Positions 45,901-56,008 of a stretch of 64,000 nucleotides of DNA are shown in pieces. Source of the DNA: a virus; IMG/VR virus record IMGVR_UViG_3300031787_000004, positions 124,001 through 188,000 of that record. The stretch is one strand, 5' to 3'. Each line of letters opens with the position of its first letter. The first letter of the stretch is position 1. The notes below the pieces were generated by a model. That model was not told where the DNA came from. It searched no databases and was given only the letters and a program-made list of their open reading frames with translations. Made by a program: the position numbers and the translations under genes.

Positions 45901-48435
45901 TTAATTTATTGGGGTTACTGTTGTGATTGTTGCTCCAGAACCAAATCCTGTACCGGTATTAAGTGTCGTGTCTAAAGTTCCATCTGAAAATAAACGTACA
46001 ATGTTTCCTACCGATGTGCCGTTATATGATGTAAAATTACCACTAATTAGTATTTTACCATTTGTTTGAACAACAATACTGAGTACATGATTATTAAATC
46101 CGGTTCCAATACTAAATGTATTATCAATAGTTCCATCAGAATTTAGTCTAACTATCCTATTAGATGTTACACCACTATACGATGTGAAAGCTCCCCCGAC
46201 CATTATTTTACCACTTGAAAGAGTCGAGACAAAATAAACACTATTATTAAATCCGGTTCCAATAATAAATGTATCATCGATAGTTCCTCCGGAATTTAAT
46301 CTAATTATTCTATTAGATGTCACTCCACTATATGATGTAAAATCTCCACCAACGACAATCTTACCATCTGATTGTACCGATGACATGTATGTGTAGGCAT
46401 TAAATCCCGTACCGACTGTAGTTGTAAAACTAGAATCGTGACTCTTATCGGAATTAAGTCTCTCAATTCTTCTTGTGGTCATACTACCACAAAGAATCAT
46501 TTTACCATCTGATTGTAAAGAAACATCTTGAACAGTTGAGTTTGCATCATAAGTAGTAGACGTTGAACCACTAAATGTATTATCAATTGTTCCGTCAGAA
46601 TTTAACCTAATAATTTTATTCGCCGACGTGCCATTATATGATGTAAAATATCCACCGATTAATAGTTTTCCATCAGATTGGGGTACAACAAATTTTGTGA
46701 TACTATTGAATCCCGTTCCGATACTGAATGTATTATCGATTGAACCGTCTAAGTTTAATCTAATTATATAATTGGACGATACACCACTGTATGTTGTAAA
46801 ATAACCCGCACCGTAAATTTTGTTATTATATATTATGTGATTTTCTAAGAAATTATCAAATCCGGTTCCACCGCTAAATGAACTATCAACTGAACCATTT
46901 GAGTTTAATTTAATTATGTCATTATATAATGTGCCATTGTATAATGAGAATCCACCAGAAATTAATAGTTTATCATCCACCATCAATGATGGTGTTGGGG
47001 TGGCCGATGGTGTGACAGAACTATTGGGAGTAATGGATGGTGTTACTGATTGAGTTGGTGATGGTGTCGGTGAAGACTCAATTGTTACCGAAGGGGTAAC
47101 TGTGGGTGTTGAGGTTAAAGTAGGGGTTGGTGTAACCGATGATGTAAGTGACGGAGTAATTGACGGTGTTACTGAGGGGGTAACTGAAGGTGTTACAGTT
47201 ATGGTTGGGGTGATAATAGAGGTTGAGGTTAAAGTAGGGGTAACCGTAGGTGTTGATGTTGGGGTTATTGATGGTGTTACAGATGAAGATGGTGTTATTG
47301 AAGGTGTTGGGGTCGGTGTTATTGGTATTGTAAAAGTTGATTGTGTTGTAAAATCATATCTAAATTTTGTTTTAGACGACGTATTAATATCTACCGAACT
47401 AAAATTATTAACCAAAGTTAAATTACTAAACGTACCATCGACAGTATATTGTGTAGTACCACTTAATTGATTTGGTTCAATAAAAATTTTAACAGGAATT
47501 GATATTGAACTACCAGTCACAGTTAATAAAGTGTCAGTAAATGAAATTTCAACCGTCTTATCTACCTTATTTGTTGCGGTTGCGGTGTAGTCCGCAACGA
47601 TTGAACCACTACTATAATTTGATGATATTGTTATTGAGTTTTCAATTTTTTTTATAGATGGAATTGACCTTAAATCGGGTTCCACCATGGTAATACTTCT
47701 GTTAATTGCAGGAGAAACTTCAAATTCTTCATCATCAATTAAGAATCCTAACATTGTAAACCCGTAATTTTGAATGTAGAATCTTCTACCATCTAAAGTA
47801 TCCATCGGAGTATTATCTTCGATTCTATCTAATACAATTGGGATATAATGACCTTTTACTCGAGTGTATGCTTGACGAGATGAAAACTTTTGTAAAACCT
47901 TTTGATTGAACTTATTTATATCTCTAAATTTTGTACAAACAATAGTTACATCAAAACTAATATCAACCGCAATTGGTTGAGGTATTTTGTATATGTCCGC
48001 ACCCATTTGATTTCCATCCCAAGTCGGAACCGATGCATAAAAAAAGTCTCTTCTATCAGGAATAGTTCTTTGAATAGATGGGTTTGTACCTAACTGAACT
48101 TCAGGTTTTCTTACAACAGCAATAAATGGTAACTTAATATTTCCATCTTCATCACTAAAAGACCAATTGTTGGTATACTCACCCCATCTTTGAATTGTGA
48201 GAATTTTTGGAATCATTGGTATTTGGTCCCCGTCAGATATTACTTTAAAATTTTCTTTTACAAATTCTAACATACCCAAATCAAGGTCGTCGTGCAATAT
48301 CGAATCAGGAAGAAAAGTATCAGATTTAATTATTTCTTCTAATAATTCTTTTCTTCTACCGGTAATTGCAGGACCATCCGCGTTTTGGTTTACACCGTAT
48401 ACTTTAATATCTTTTTTTCTTTTTGGTAATCCCAT
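45901..48435 (-). CDS. Tail completion protein (gp15-like) fused to a Thr/Pro linker and a seven-bladed propeller
   Basis: 844 residues. Residues 1-260 resemble T4 gp15 by pattern: [14 protein letters not shown], then [20 protein letters not shown] and [20 protein letters not shown], a conserved helix and strands of the ring-forming tail terminator. Residues 260-365 look like an Ig-like domain. Residues 368-483 are Thr/Pro/Ser linker. Residues 484-844 contain seven repeats of the delta-60 type (DGK..IGG.FTSYNG...[16 protein letters not shown]), about 50 residues each, which predicts a seven-bladed beta propeller. gp15 caps the tail tube at the neck, so the propeller would sit at the collar, perhaps for binding cells or surfaces. 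The gp14-like gene is two bases upstream. gp15 identity is pattern-based; the propeller is certain by repeat. Confidence 0.7.
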   Translation of the reverse strand: MGLPKRKKDIKVYGVNQNADGPAITGRRKELLEEIIKSDTFLPDSILHDDLDLGMLEFVKENFKVISDGDQIPMIPKILTIQRWGEYTNNWSFSDEDGNIKLPFIAVVRKPEVQLGTNPSIQRTIPDRRDFFYASVPTWDGNQMGADIYKIPQPIAVDISFDVTIVCTKFRDINKFNQKVLQKFSSRQAYTRVKGHYIPIVLDRIEDNTPMDTLDGRRFYIQNYGFTMLGFLIDDEEFEVSPAINRSITMVEPDLRSIPSIKKIENSITISSNYSSGSIVADYTATATNKVDKTVEISFTDTLLTVTGSSISIPVKIFIEPNQLSGTTQYTVDGTFSNLTLVNNFSSVDINTSSKTKFRYDFTTQSTFTIPITPTPTPSITPSSSVTPSITPTSTPTVTPTLTSTSIITPTITVTPSVTPSVTPSITPSLTSSVTPTPTLTSTPTVTPSVTIESSPTPSPTQSVTPSITPNSSVTPSATPTPSLMVDDKLLISGGFSLYNGTLYNDIIKLNSNGSVDSSFSGGTGFDNFLENHIIYNNKIYGAGYFTTYSGVSSNYIIRLNLDGSIDNTFSIGTGFNSITKFVVPQSDGKLLIGGYFTSYNGTSANKIIRLNSDGTIDNTFSGSTSTTYDANSTVQDVSLQSDGKMILCGSMTTRRIERLNSDKSHDSSFTTTVGTGFNAYTYMSSVQSDGKIVVGGDFTSYSGVTSNRIIRLNSGGTIDDTFIIGTGFNNSVYFVSTLSSGKIMVGGAFTSYSGVTSNRIVRLNSDGTIDNTFSIGTGFNNHVLSIVVQTNGKILISGNFTSYNGTSVGNIVRLFSDGTLDTTLNTGTGFGSGATITTVTPIN

Positions 48436-48437
48436 AA

Positions 48438-48950
48438 TTAAATTCCTCTAAATTCAGATTCTTGTGCAATTGCACAGGTGATAGTTCTATAATGAGGTCT
48501 AAAACCAAACATATTATGTTTATTATCGGAAGTAACTTTTCCATCGTTTACCACCGTATAGTATCTAATTCTTTCTTCCGATTCGGGGTACCCAATAAAA
48601 TCACCATATCTAATATCAATACCCATTTCTTCTAAGTGTTTTATATAAACTGAAATGGTCATATTACCGGGTTCCAAATATCTATTTACACCTTTAGTAT
48701 ATGAATTGTTTTTAGGTTCTTCAATTTTAACCAATCCGAAAAATTCGGTAGGTGGTAAAAATTTAATTTGGTCTTTACCAACTTCACCGTATACATCATC
48801 AGTGTCGGTTTTTTGTCTATCTACTCTAAATAAAACTAATTTCATACCTAAATCACCATGCAAGTATTCTTCCCCTAACTGAACATTTAAATCAAAATCA
48901 GTTTGAGAAAAAAATTTACTTAATCTGGTTATCGGTAGTTTATTCTTCAT
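48438..48950 (-). CDS. Neck protein, gp14-like
   Basis: 170 residues. The layout [58 protein letters not shown] and [20 protein letters not shown] follows the gp14 pattern DD-YGE, GNMTIS-, GD-I-YP, Y-V. gp14 forms a collar ring between head and tail. It sits between the gp15-like gene and the divergent helicase gene. T4 gp14 is 256 residues, so this one is short. The assignment rests on pattern and synteny. Confidence 0.6.
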   Translation of the reverse strand: MKNKLPITRLSKFFSQTDFDLNVQLGEEYLHGDLGMKLVLFRVDRQKTDTDDVYGEVGKDQIKFLPPTEFFGLVKIEEPKNNSYTKGVNRYLEPGNMTISVYIKHLEEMGIDIRYGDFIGYPESEERIRYYTVVNDGKVTSDNKHNMFGFRPHYRTITCAIAQESEFRGI

Positions 48951-48954
48951 TTAC

Positions 48955-48962
48955 TATAAATA
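48955..48962 (-). promoter_or_regulatory. TATTTATA motif before the gp14-like gene
   Basis: Minus-strand TATTTATA, 4 bases before the ATG at 48950 (ACTATTTATAGTAAATG). It is in the divergent gap to the helicase gene. Confidence 0.45.
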
Positions 48963-49003
48963 GTTCATTTATTGATTCTATTTTACTATATTTAACTTAT
49001 TGT

Positions 49004-50758
49004 ATGCAGAGTAAGATTCCTGAGATAGAAGCAAGGGAAATTTTGTCCACTTACGAAGGTTTTAACAACCAACTAATTGAGTGGAAAAGAAAGTTATCTG
49101 AAGTTAAAGGTTTTCAGTTAACAAGACCCCAAGCTGAGTATGTTTTAAAATACCATGAGGTAGTTCCTCGGGTTGCAAAAAAATATATCAGTATTGTTGA
49201 TGGATTTGCAGACAAGTTAATGGAATCTAAACATCTAACAAAACCACCCGAAAAAATATGGTGTGAAAAGTTATTATGTGAAAGTGATATGGCATATCAC
49301 ATATGGGGTAAAATTTTTGAAACTGAAAAAAATTCAGCTATGTGGGTTCCTAAATCCGCAATCATCCAAGAGGAAAAAAAATTAAACAGAGAGATTGATT
49401 ATTCATCTTACGATAACCGACCTCCATTACCTCACCAAAAAGAAGCTATTGAGAAATTATTGGCCAACGACAAATATATTCTCGCTGATGATATGGGACT
49501 GGGTAAAACCACATCAGCGATTATTGCCTCTTTAGAAAGTGGAGCAAAAAAGATTTTAATAATATGCCCAGCATCTCTAAAGATTAATTGGCAGAGAGAA
49601 ATTGAAAATTACTCAGATAAGAAAACTTTAATTGTTGAAGGTCGTAAGTGGGGTTCAACATTTAATTACTATATTATAAATTATGATATTGTAAAAAACT
49701 ATCACTCAACTGAAACACCTGAAATTGGTCAAGAAAATACTAATTTAATTGCCAATGAAAAATTTGATTTGGCAATAGTAGATGAAGCTCATTACATATC
49801 AAATACTACCGCTCAAAGAACTAAATTAATAAATGATATATTAAAAAATATACCAAAAGTTTGGTTACTTACAGGTACACCCATGACCTCAAAACCAATC
49901 AATTATTATAATCTATTAAGAATCGTAAATTCAAATGTTACGTTAAATTGGCAAGGTTATGTTAAAAGGTATTGTGGTGGTTATCAATTCACGGTAAACA
50001 AAAAGAAAATATGGAATACTAACGGTGCAACAAATTTAGATGAACTTAGAATGAGAACTAAAAATCTTGTTTTAAGAAGAATGAAAACTGACATATTAGA
50101 CCTTCCCGATAAAATTATCACACCAATATTCTTAGATTTAAAGAGTACATACTATGATGAAGAACTTGAGGACTTTTTAAGAATTACAAGTGAATCTAAA
50201 AACAAAGAATCATTATCTGTTACTATTAATCGTTTAATGAAAGTTAGACAAATTATCTCTCAGGAAAAAATTGATTATACTTGTGAGATTATTGATAGAT
50301 GTTTAGAACAAGGTAAAAAGGTTATTGTGTTTACGAACTTCACCATGTCTTTAGATATGTTACATGAGAAATACAAAAAGAACTCGGTGGTTTTAGATGG
50401 TAGAATGTCTAAAGAAAAAAGACAACAATCTGTTGACCGTTTTCAAAATGAAGACAAAGTAAAAGTGTTTATTTCAAATATTATTGCAGGTGGAGTTGGT
50501 ATCACCTTAACCGCTGCGGAATGTGTGATTATGAATGACTTATCATTTGTTCCTGCACATCACAGTCAAGCAGAAGACAGAGCGTTTAGATACGGACAAA
50601 AGAAAAATGTATTAGTGTATTATCCGATTTTCGAAAATACTATTGAAAAGATAGTGTATAATATGCTTCAAAAGAAAAAGAATATTATCGACCAAGTAAT
50701 GGGTGATGGAGATTTCTCAGAAAGTTTTGCACAATCAATTCTTAAAGAGATTCTTTAA
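49004..50758 (+). CDS. SNF2-type DNA helicase/translocase (SMARCAL1-like, UvsW role)
   Basis: 584 residues. Motif I ILADDMGLGKTTSAI (about residues 158-172), motif II VDEAH (about 259-263), motif III LTGTPM, a second RecA domain with VIVFTNFTMSLDMLHEKYKK, and motif VI HHSQAEDRAFRYGQ (about 518-531). GVGITLTAAECVIMNDLSFV gives motif V. This is the SNF2/HARP-type signature rather than true UvsW, but the job (remodelling stalled forks and recombination intermediates) may be the same. The 3' end overlaps the next, convergent gene by 24 bases. TATATTTA lies 13 bases before the ATG. Minus-strand neighbours put this alone on its strand. Confidence 0.92.
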   Translation: MQSKIPEIEAREILSTYEGFNNQLIEWKRKLSEVKGFQLTRPQAEYVLKYHEVVPRVAKKYISIVDGFADKLMESKHLTKPPEKIWCEKLLCESDMAYHIWGKIFETEKNSAMWVPKSAIIQEEKKLNREIDYSSYDNRPPLPHQKEAIEKLLANDKYILADDMGLGKTTSAIIASLESGAKKILIICPASLKINWQREIENYSDKKTLIVEGRKWGSTFNYYIINYDIVKNYHSTETPEIGQENTNLIANEKFDLAIVDEAHYISNTTAQRTKLINDILKNIPKVWLLTGTPMTSKPINYYNLLRIVNSNVTLNWQGYVKRYCGGYQFTVNKKKIWNTNGATNLDELRMRTKNLVLRRMKTDILDLPDKIITPIFLDLKSTYYDEELEDFLRITSESKNKESLSVTINRLMKVRQIISQEKIDYTCEIIDRCLEQGKKVIVFTNFTMSLDMLHEKYKKNSVVLDGRMSKEKRQQSVDRFQNEDKVKVFISNIIAGGVGITLTAAECVIMNDLSFVPAHHSQAEDRAFRYGQKKNVLVYYPIFENTIEKIVYNMLQKKKNIIDQVMGDGDFSESFAQSILKEIL

Positions 50759-51889
50759 GATATTCATCATGAAATCAATGTCCTCTTGTTTTTGAGAAAT
50801 ACTCTGAATTATTTCAACCCACACATCGTGGATTTTATCAATATCAAAATTTTCACTACTTGAAGGCAAACTCACACAAACTTTTCTTTCTTCTTTTATA
50901 AAATTTAAGTTTGTGTCTTCAGAAACTTCAAGAGAAAACTCTACATCGTTTTTTGAACAATACATGAAAAACTCAAAGAAAATTTTTGAGTTAAAAATAT
51001 CATCAATTTTTTCTTCCATTAGTATATTATTTTTGTTATATGTATACCAACCATTTAATTCGGTTATAATGGTATCTTCTTTAAGATGTAAAAAAATCAT
51101 TCTCGTTGGGTTCACAGTATGAAATCTAAAATCATAGTTCAATGATACCAAAACTAAATAATCAATATTTTTACCAATGTAATCCCTTACATCTATAATA
51201 TTTTTAAAACTATCACCTTGAAATTTAACAACCTTGCTTTGGATTCTTTTAACTTTTGTATTATCATCGTTGTTGACCGTGAATAAATCACAACCGTTAA
51301 CCATGTCAATCGAAGAACCCCTCACCAATGATGTCCTGTAAATCTTAGCTGTTTTTACATTTTTTTTAAAATAATGTTCAATACACAATTCACCATATGT
51401 ACCCGTACCAATCGTTTTGGATGCAATATGAAAAAGTTCATATAAAAAATCGCTAGGACCAACAGTCCTATGGTCTATCAATATTTTGTCTTTGTATACT
51501 CGAAACCATTTAAAATAGTTTTTTATTTCTTCTTCAATATAACTTGAACTATTACCATCAAAAGTAATTTCTTTTAATGGTACGCCATTTAGATTGTTTA
51601 TTCCCTTAAGAAAATAATCTTGAAAAATCCATTCGTTTAATTTCTCAACAATTTTTATGTTGACAATATAGTTCGTATTAAACTGATTTACAGGAGACCA
51701 CGACCCCCTTGGGGTTAAAACACCATATGTCCCATTTTTTTGACAAAAACCATATTGGTTTTTACTCAAGTAGCATTCCTTAAAAACCTCTCTCCATTCA
51801 CTCAAAAAAAGGTCCTTGATAGGTCCCTTTATTGTGCAAATCTTTTTTACGTGGTTTTCTATGTTTCTTAAGTTTCCGGTGGAATACAT
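50735..51889 (-). CDS. Unknown protein with a possible PD-(D/E)XK nuclease core
   Basis: 384 residues from the ATG at 51889 (MYSTGNLRNIENH). An upstream ATG at 51991 would add a hydrophobic, promoter-overlapping stretch and is unlikely. A core with GTYGELCIEHYF (E167/E171), NGCDLFTV (D201) and IQSKVVKF (Q217, K219) has the spacing of a PD-(D/E)XK fold in which QxK replaces ExK. The rest is not recognised. It is preceded by a Bacteroidetes-type promoter, so probably expressed early. The convergent 24-base overlap with the helicase gene suggests antisense competition or a compact layout. A role in host DNA attack, or in recombination with the helicase, are guesses. Confidence 0.6.
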   Translation of the reverse strand: MYSTGNLRNIENHVKKICTIKGPIKDLFLSEWREVFKECYLSKNQYGFCQKNGTYGVLTPRGSWSPVNQFNTNYIVNIKIVEKLNEWIFQDYFLKGINNLNGVPLKEITFDGNSSSYIEEEIKNYFKWFRVYKDKILIDHRTVGPSDFLYELFHIASKTIGTGTYGELCIEHYFKKNVKTAKIYRTSLVRGSSIDMVNGCDLFTVNNDDNTKVKRIQSKVVKFQGDSFKNIIDVRDYIGKNIDYLVLVSLNYDFRFHTVNPTRMIFLHLKEDTIITELNGWYTYNKNNILMEEKIDDIFNSKIFFEFFMYCSKNDVEFSLEVSEDTNLNFIKEERKVCVSLPSSSENFDIDKIHDVWVEIIQSISQKQEDIDFMMNILKNLFKN

Positions 51890-51909
51890 TAATATTTGGA
51901 ATATTAAAA

Positions 51910-51940
51910 CAAATATACAGATATTTATTGATAAATCAAA
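51910..51940 (-). promoter_or_regulatory. Bacteroidetes-type promoter for the possible nuclease gene
   Basis: Minus strand: TTTG (51937-51940), exactly 19 bases, TATATTTG (51910-51917), a full match to the -33/-7 consensus TTTG, 19-21 bases, TAnnTTTG of Bacteroidetes housekeeping promoters. The ATG at 51889 is 20 bases further. Confidence 0.7.
51922..51929 (+). promoter_or_regulatory. GATATTTATT motif before the gp13-like gene
   Basis: Plus-strand TATTTATT in GATATTTATTGATAAATC, 15 bases before the ATG at 51945. It lies inside the spacer of the divergent Bacteroidetes-type promoter, so the two opposed promoters physically overlap. Confidence 0.55.
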
Positions 51941-51944
51941 GTTA

Positions 51945-53063
51945 ATGTCAACAACTGTCATTTCAAATACTGAAAAACAAAAATTGTACACCCAAGTGTT
52001 TCATTTATTGGGTTTACCCGTTAGGGGAGTTGAACTCACAGAAGAACAAATGGACACCTTTTTAGAGTTGTCAGTATCTGAATATGAACAATATGTAAGT
52101 GATTGGTTGATTGAATCACAGTGGTCAGCACTCGCTGGTCTTAATGTGGATACACAATCATTAACAAGAGCGTTTACCACAAGGAGTTTAGATTACGAGA
52201 CACAATACACCCATTCTTACTCTAAGATTGTAGGTCTACAGACGGGTGGTAATAGTGAATTAAAAAAAGATTATATTTCATTATCTGCGAACACACAAAC
52301 TTATGTGATTCCTGCTGGTAGAGAGATTAATGAATTATTGTGGTTCTCAAGAGCGGAATTAACAGACTCAATTGTTGACCCATTTTTAGGCGGTTTTGGT
52401 GGTCTTGGGGGTGTTGCTTTTGGTGGTGTCGGTGGATTTGCACAACAAGGAGCTTCGGGTTCTTATTTCTTATTACCAGCTTATGATTTATTATTAAGAA
52501 TGGGCGATAGAAATATTAAAAACCGATTAATTGGTGGTGACTTAACATATAGAATTACGGCAGGACCAAACGGAACAAAAATAGTTCACCTATACAATGT
52601 ACCAGGTGGTAGATTTGATTTTGGTTCGATTCAAAACAATAGACAAAAAGTGTGGTATTGGTATTATGATACCACAGACCCCGATACTTGTTTAGACAAA
52701 AATAGTGGTATTGTAAAATTACCTTCTGATGTTGAAACCGAAGAACTTACTTGGGACATGTTAAATAAACCAGCACAAAACTGGGTTAGGAAATATCTTA
52801 TCGCATATTCAAAAGAAGGTTTAGGTAGAATATGGGGTAAATTCTCAGGTGATTTACAAGTACCTGATAGTTCTGTTAAGTTAGATTATTCAACATTGTT
52901 ACAAGAAGGTAAAGATGAAAAATTAAAACTTATTGAGGAATTAATGAATCGTTTAGAAAGATTAAGACCCGATAAGTTAATGGAAAGAAAAGGAGCGGAA
53001 GCGGAAAACCTAAACAAAGCACTTAAGTACAGACCTTTCCAATCACCATTTAACGTAATCTAA
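51945..53063 (+). CDS. gp13: Neck protein, gp13-like
   Basis: 372 residues from the ATG at 51945. Longer frames exist upstream but enter the promoter region. The C-terminal half (QNWVRKYLIAYSKEGLGRIW, GKFSGDLQVPD, LDYSTLLQEGKDEKLKLIEE, LMNRLERLRPDKLME) follows the gp13 neck pattern of W-+-Y--A--K--LGR-GKFS then L--EG---K--L--EL. A Gly-rich loop (GGFGGLGGVAFGGVGG) is near residue 150. gp13 forms the portal-neck ring with gp14. The stop directly abuts the polymerase gene's stop, a convergent join with no terminator seen. Confidence 0.65.
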   Translation: MSTTVISNTEKQKLYTQVFHLLGLPVRGVELTEEQMDTFLELSVSEYEQYVSDWLIESQWSALAGLNVDTQSLTRAFTTRSLDYETQYTHSYSKIVGLQTGGNSELKKDYISLSANTQTYVIPAGREINELLWFSRAELTDSIVDPFLGGFGGLGGVAFGGVGGFAQQGASGSYFLLPAYDLLLRMGDRNIKNRLIGGDLTYRITAGPNGTKIVHLYNVPGGRFDFGSIQNNRQKVWYWYYDTTDPDTCLDKNSGIVKLPSDVETEELTWDMLNKPAQNWVRKYLIAYSKEGLGRIWGKFSGDLQVPDSSVKLDYSTLLQEGKDEKLKLIEELMNRLERLRPDKLMERKGAEAENLNKALKYRPFQSPFNVI

Positions 53064-55961
53064 TTAGATATTGGTTGCGTGATAAGCGTAATCATTACCG
53101 TTGGTCTGAATAATCTCATCCTCATTACTCTTGATACTTTCAGCTTGTAGAGATACCACTTTTCTATTCAAATCCACCCAATAAGGGTCTGCTAACTTCA
53201 AACTGTCCTCCACATACATAAAGAAAGGGTCTCTTTTTACTCTATTCCAAAATAGTACTTCACTATCAGATAGTGTCATTACCTCATCGTACTTATCTTG
53301 ACCATCTTCCTTAAGAGGAAACCCACTTACTAATTCACATTGAGCTCTTGTAAAATATTGTCTGTCTTCGGGTTTTTCAACCAAAATATCGTGACGTATT
53401 TCAGGGTTGAAAACAACTAACAATGGTTCTATTCTCTTATTAAAATTAGTCAAGTATCTCGCCACGTTATAATCACCAGTCATGTCGGGATTGTTTGTTA
53501 ACTCCTTTTCAGAAATCATGTAACAATTAATCTGTATGTAATTATCTGGCATTGGTTTACCGTGTAATTTAGTAAACTCCTCTTGTTGTTTTTTGGTTGG
53601 TTTTGTTATTTTCTGAACATCACCGTCTGATTTTTTTTCACCATTATTAATATAGTAAATGGTCTCACCAAGACTGGCGGGATAGTTATTCTGAATAACC
53701 AACTCCATATGTGCTTGTCGAGACATCAAAGAACCAGCTTTCGTGGTTTTTTTAATATGTTTTTTGTAATCCTCGACCGATTGTTTTACACGAGACTTAT
53801 TAGCCATTTTAGACAATGGGATTTTCTTATCATAAATTTGTTGGACATATCTGTAATAAAGCTCAACAAAAGATAATCCATCGCCATTTAATAGGTGTTT
53901 TAATCCTTCATCTAAAAATTCTACAACATATTGTTGAAGTTTTTTTGATTTAATAGTATTCCCCGTAAGTTTGATTTTTTCTTTACCTTTTTTAAGAAGT
54001 TTAATGATGTAATTTTTTCTTGAAACGTTGATACACGCAGGTGCGGTGTAATCAATATCAAGACCCATTTCATTTCTCATAAAAGTGTCATTGAATTCCG
54101 CGGTATCTGCTTCGATACCAACGTATTCTTTCCCTTCTTCTACTAATTCATTCAAACCTTTACCAATGTATATGTGGGTATCAATATCATCGGGAGTAGA
54201 AAAGTTAACACCGTCCGTATCCATTACAAGAGGTTTATATCCTTTTTTCTCAAAGAACATAATCATCATACGAAGACACTGACGACCAGTACATGTGATG
54301 GTTTCACCCATGTTCATATCACCCCATGGAAATACCTGTGGTGCGGACAAGGAACCAAAATAAGCGTTGATAAAAATCTTGATTGGTAATTGTTTACGGT
54401 CGTACATTTCTGCTTGTACGGGGTCACTATCTTTAAGTTCACCAGCAAGTCTTTTATATTTGATACGAATGTTTCTAAAGTACTTTAACATAGACTTCTG
54501 AACACCCATAACATCACATTCAGGAAATACATCATAAACCAATTGGATTGATGGGTAAAGAGATGCGTAGTCAAATTTTACAATATTCTTGGAGTATCCG
54601 ACATTTAATAATCTTGAAAGACCTCCTGTAATTGCTCTTTTTTCATCTTTGGTGGGTATTGCCAAACCGTTTTCATATGACCAAGCTAACATGATAATTT
54701 TCCAAAGTGTTGCAGTTCCCATCGTTGCAATTCTTTCATAAGTTGTTGGTACCAATTTAGAAAGTAAGAACGTAGATTGAGAGAACGAATCATCCACAAT
54801 CATTGTTTCGTACAAGTCATCATCAAGATACTGTTCTACAATTCTTTGACCTGGCCATATTTCGTATTTATTAGGGTATTTGTCTAATAAATTTTCAGTA
54901 CCGGGTTCACCAATCTTTTTGTATTTACCTGTTTTAGGGTTAACGTAATAACTATCATTTTCCAAATATATTTTTGAAATAAAAGCACCATCGACATATA
55001 CCCGATTTGGTTTTTCTTTTTCCAAATATTGGGTAATGTATTTCAATCCCCAAGATTTAATTTCCGAATTAATTGCTTGTGCCCTTCTTACTGCGTGAGC
55101 GATATCAACAATATTATGACCCCAAATGATATGTTGAGTGTAAGGTTCAATTTCATTTGCTAACTTTAATACACCTTCTTTTTGTTTAATCCCATCCGAT
55201 GTGAGTATTGATGTACACTCAACAATATCAACACCTAAAATTTCGGCTCTTTTTAATATGAATGGAAAGTCAAATGACGCTGAATTATACCCACCAATAA
55301 TTGTTGGTTTTAATTCTTTTATTATTTCAAAAAATTCTTCGATACATTTTTTCTCACCATCAGGACCAAAAGCGGGTATGGTTTTTTGTAAACCACGGTT
55401 GTCCTTTACTCCAATAAGAATTATCTCATTAGTCTCAGGTTCAAGGCCCGTGGTCTCGATATCGAATACAAATCGATGAACACCTGAATAATCATCAATA
55501 CCTTTAAATAATCTTTTTTTCTTTTGAATAAGATATTGTTCTACAGGTGATAAAATAGTAAATAAGTGTTTAAAATTATCACCCCACGGGTCAATACCGC
55601 CTTGTTTGAAAAAACTAATTAATTCACGATAACCCTTTAGACTTTTTACTAAAAAATTTTGTCCATTTTCAAGTCTATCATTACCTTGGGTCTCAAGTTT
55701 ATCAATAATAATACCGTATTCCCCCATTTTTTTCTTTTGTATGGATTTACTTCCTTGATAGAAATTACAAGAACTTAAATCACCAACCCATAGAAATGGA
55801 GTTAAAGTGTCGGGTTTTACTACCTTACCCCTTACAGGGTCTTGAATAATTTTGTAAATTTTGTTGGTTTGGTAATCGTATTCAACCCCTACAATGTATT
55901 CTTCAGGGTCCCAACCATTTAAAAAACTTTCGATTACCTCTTGAGAAATAACTTCTGACAT
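53064..55961 (-). CDS. gp43: DNA polymerase, family B (gp43-like)
   Basis: 965 residues. Exonuclease motif I is FDIETTGLEPETNE (about 167), and GGYNSASFDFPFIL follows (exo II). Polymerase motif A is FDYASLYPSI (about 465), motif B is KIFINAYFGSLSA (about 530), and motif C is VMDTDGVNF (about 582), where Gly replaces the usual Ser after DTD. Thumb and palm follow. It performs phage DNA replication with proofreading. Transcribed from a Bacteroidetes-type promoter and preceded by a dyad. No intein or intron; the full family length is present. Confidence 0.96.
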   Translation of the reverse strand: MSEVISQEVIESFLNGWDPEEYIVGVEYDYQTNKIYKIIQDPVRGKVVKPDTLTPFLWVGDLSSCNFYQGSKSIQKKKMGEYGIIIDKLETQGNDRLENGQNFLVKSLKGYRELISFFKQGGIDPWGDNFKHLFTILSPVEQYLIQKKKRLFKGIDDYSGVHRFVFDIETTGLEPETNEIILIGVKDNRGLQKTIPAFGPDGEKKCIEEFFEIIKELKPTIIGGYNSASFDFPFILKRAEILGVDIVECTSILTSDGIKQKEGVLKLANEIEPYTQHIIWGHNIVDIAHAVRRAQAINSEIKSWGLKYITQYLEKEKPNRVYVDGAFISKIYLENDSYYVNPKTGKYKKIGEPGTENLLDKYPNKYEIWPGQRIVEQYLDDDLYETMIVDDSFSQSTFLLSKLVPTTYERIATMGTATLWKIIMLAWSYENGLAIPTKDEKRAITGGLSRLLNVGYSKNIVKFDYASLYPSIQLVYDVFPECDVMGVQKSMLKYFRNIRIKYKRLAGELKDSDPVQAEMYDRKQLPIKIFINAYFGSLSAPQVFPWGDMNMGETITCTGRQCLRMMIMFFEKKGYKPLVMDTDGVNFSTPDDIDTHIYIGKGLNELVEEGKEYVGIEADTAEFNDTFMRNEMGLDIDYTAPACINVSRKNYIIKLLKKGKEKIKLTGNTIKSKKLQQYVVEFLDEGLKHLLNGDGLSFVELYYRYVQQIYDKKIPLSKMANKSRVKQSVEDYKKHIKKTTKAGSLMSRQAHMELVIQNNYPASLGETIYYINNGEKKSDGDVQKITKPTKKQQEEFTKLHGKPMPDNYIQINCYMISEKELTNNPDMTGDYNVARYLTNFNKRIEPLLVVFNPEIRHDILVEKPEDRQYFTRAQCELVSGFPLKEDGQDKYDEVMTLSDSEVLFWNRVKRDPFFMYVEDSLKLADPYWVDLNRKVVSLQAESIKSNEDEIIQTNGNDYAYHATNI

Positions 55962-55991
55962 ATCGTATATTTTTGTTTTGACACATTTGCT

Positions 55992-56008
55992 TACAACACC
56001 GTGTTGTA
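55992..56008. promoter_or_regulatory. Dyad (operator-like) upstream of DNA polymerase
   Basis: TACAACAC (55992-55999), one base, GTGTTGTA (56001-56008), about 31 bases before the polymerase ATG and just downstream of its promoter. Perfect 8-base arms; in RNA about five pairs could form. In T4 gp43 represses its own translation at an RNA hairpin, so a similar role is possible; binding to DNA is equally likely. Confidence 0.5.

Noticed and set aside
47102-47470. Plus-strand Val/Gly frame opposite the gp15-propeller linker
   Set aside because: Antisense of a Thr/Pro linker in a clear minus-strand gene; the same holds for the plus frame at 57518-57760.
51816-51944. Longer N-terminus for the gp13-like protein
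   Set aside because: The extra 43 residues read across the divergent promoter and look like non-coding hydrophobic translation; the octamer precedes the ATG at 51945.
51890-51991. Longer N-terminus for the possible nuclease, resembling a membrane anchor
   Set aside because: It overlaps the -33/-7 promoter and would begin upstream of the expected transcript start; the ATG at 51889 fits.
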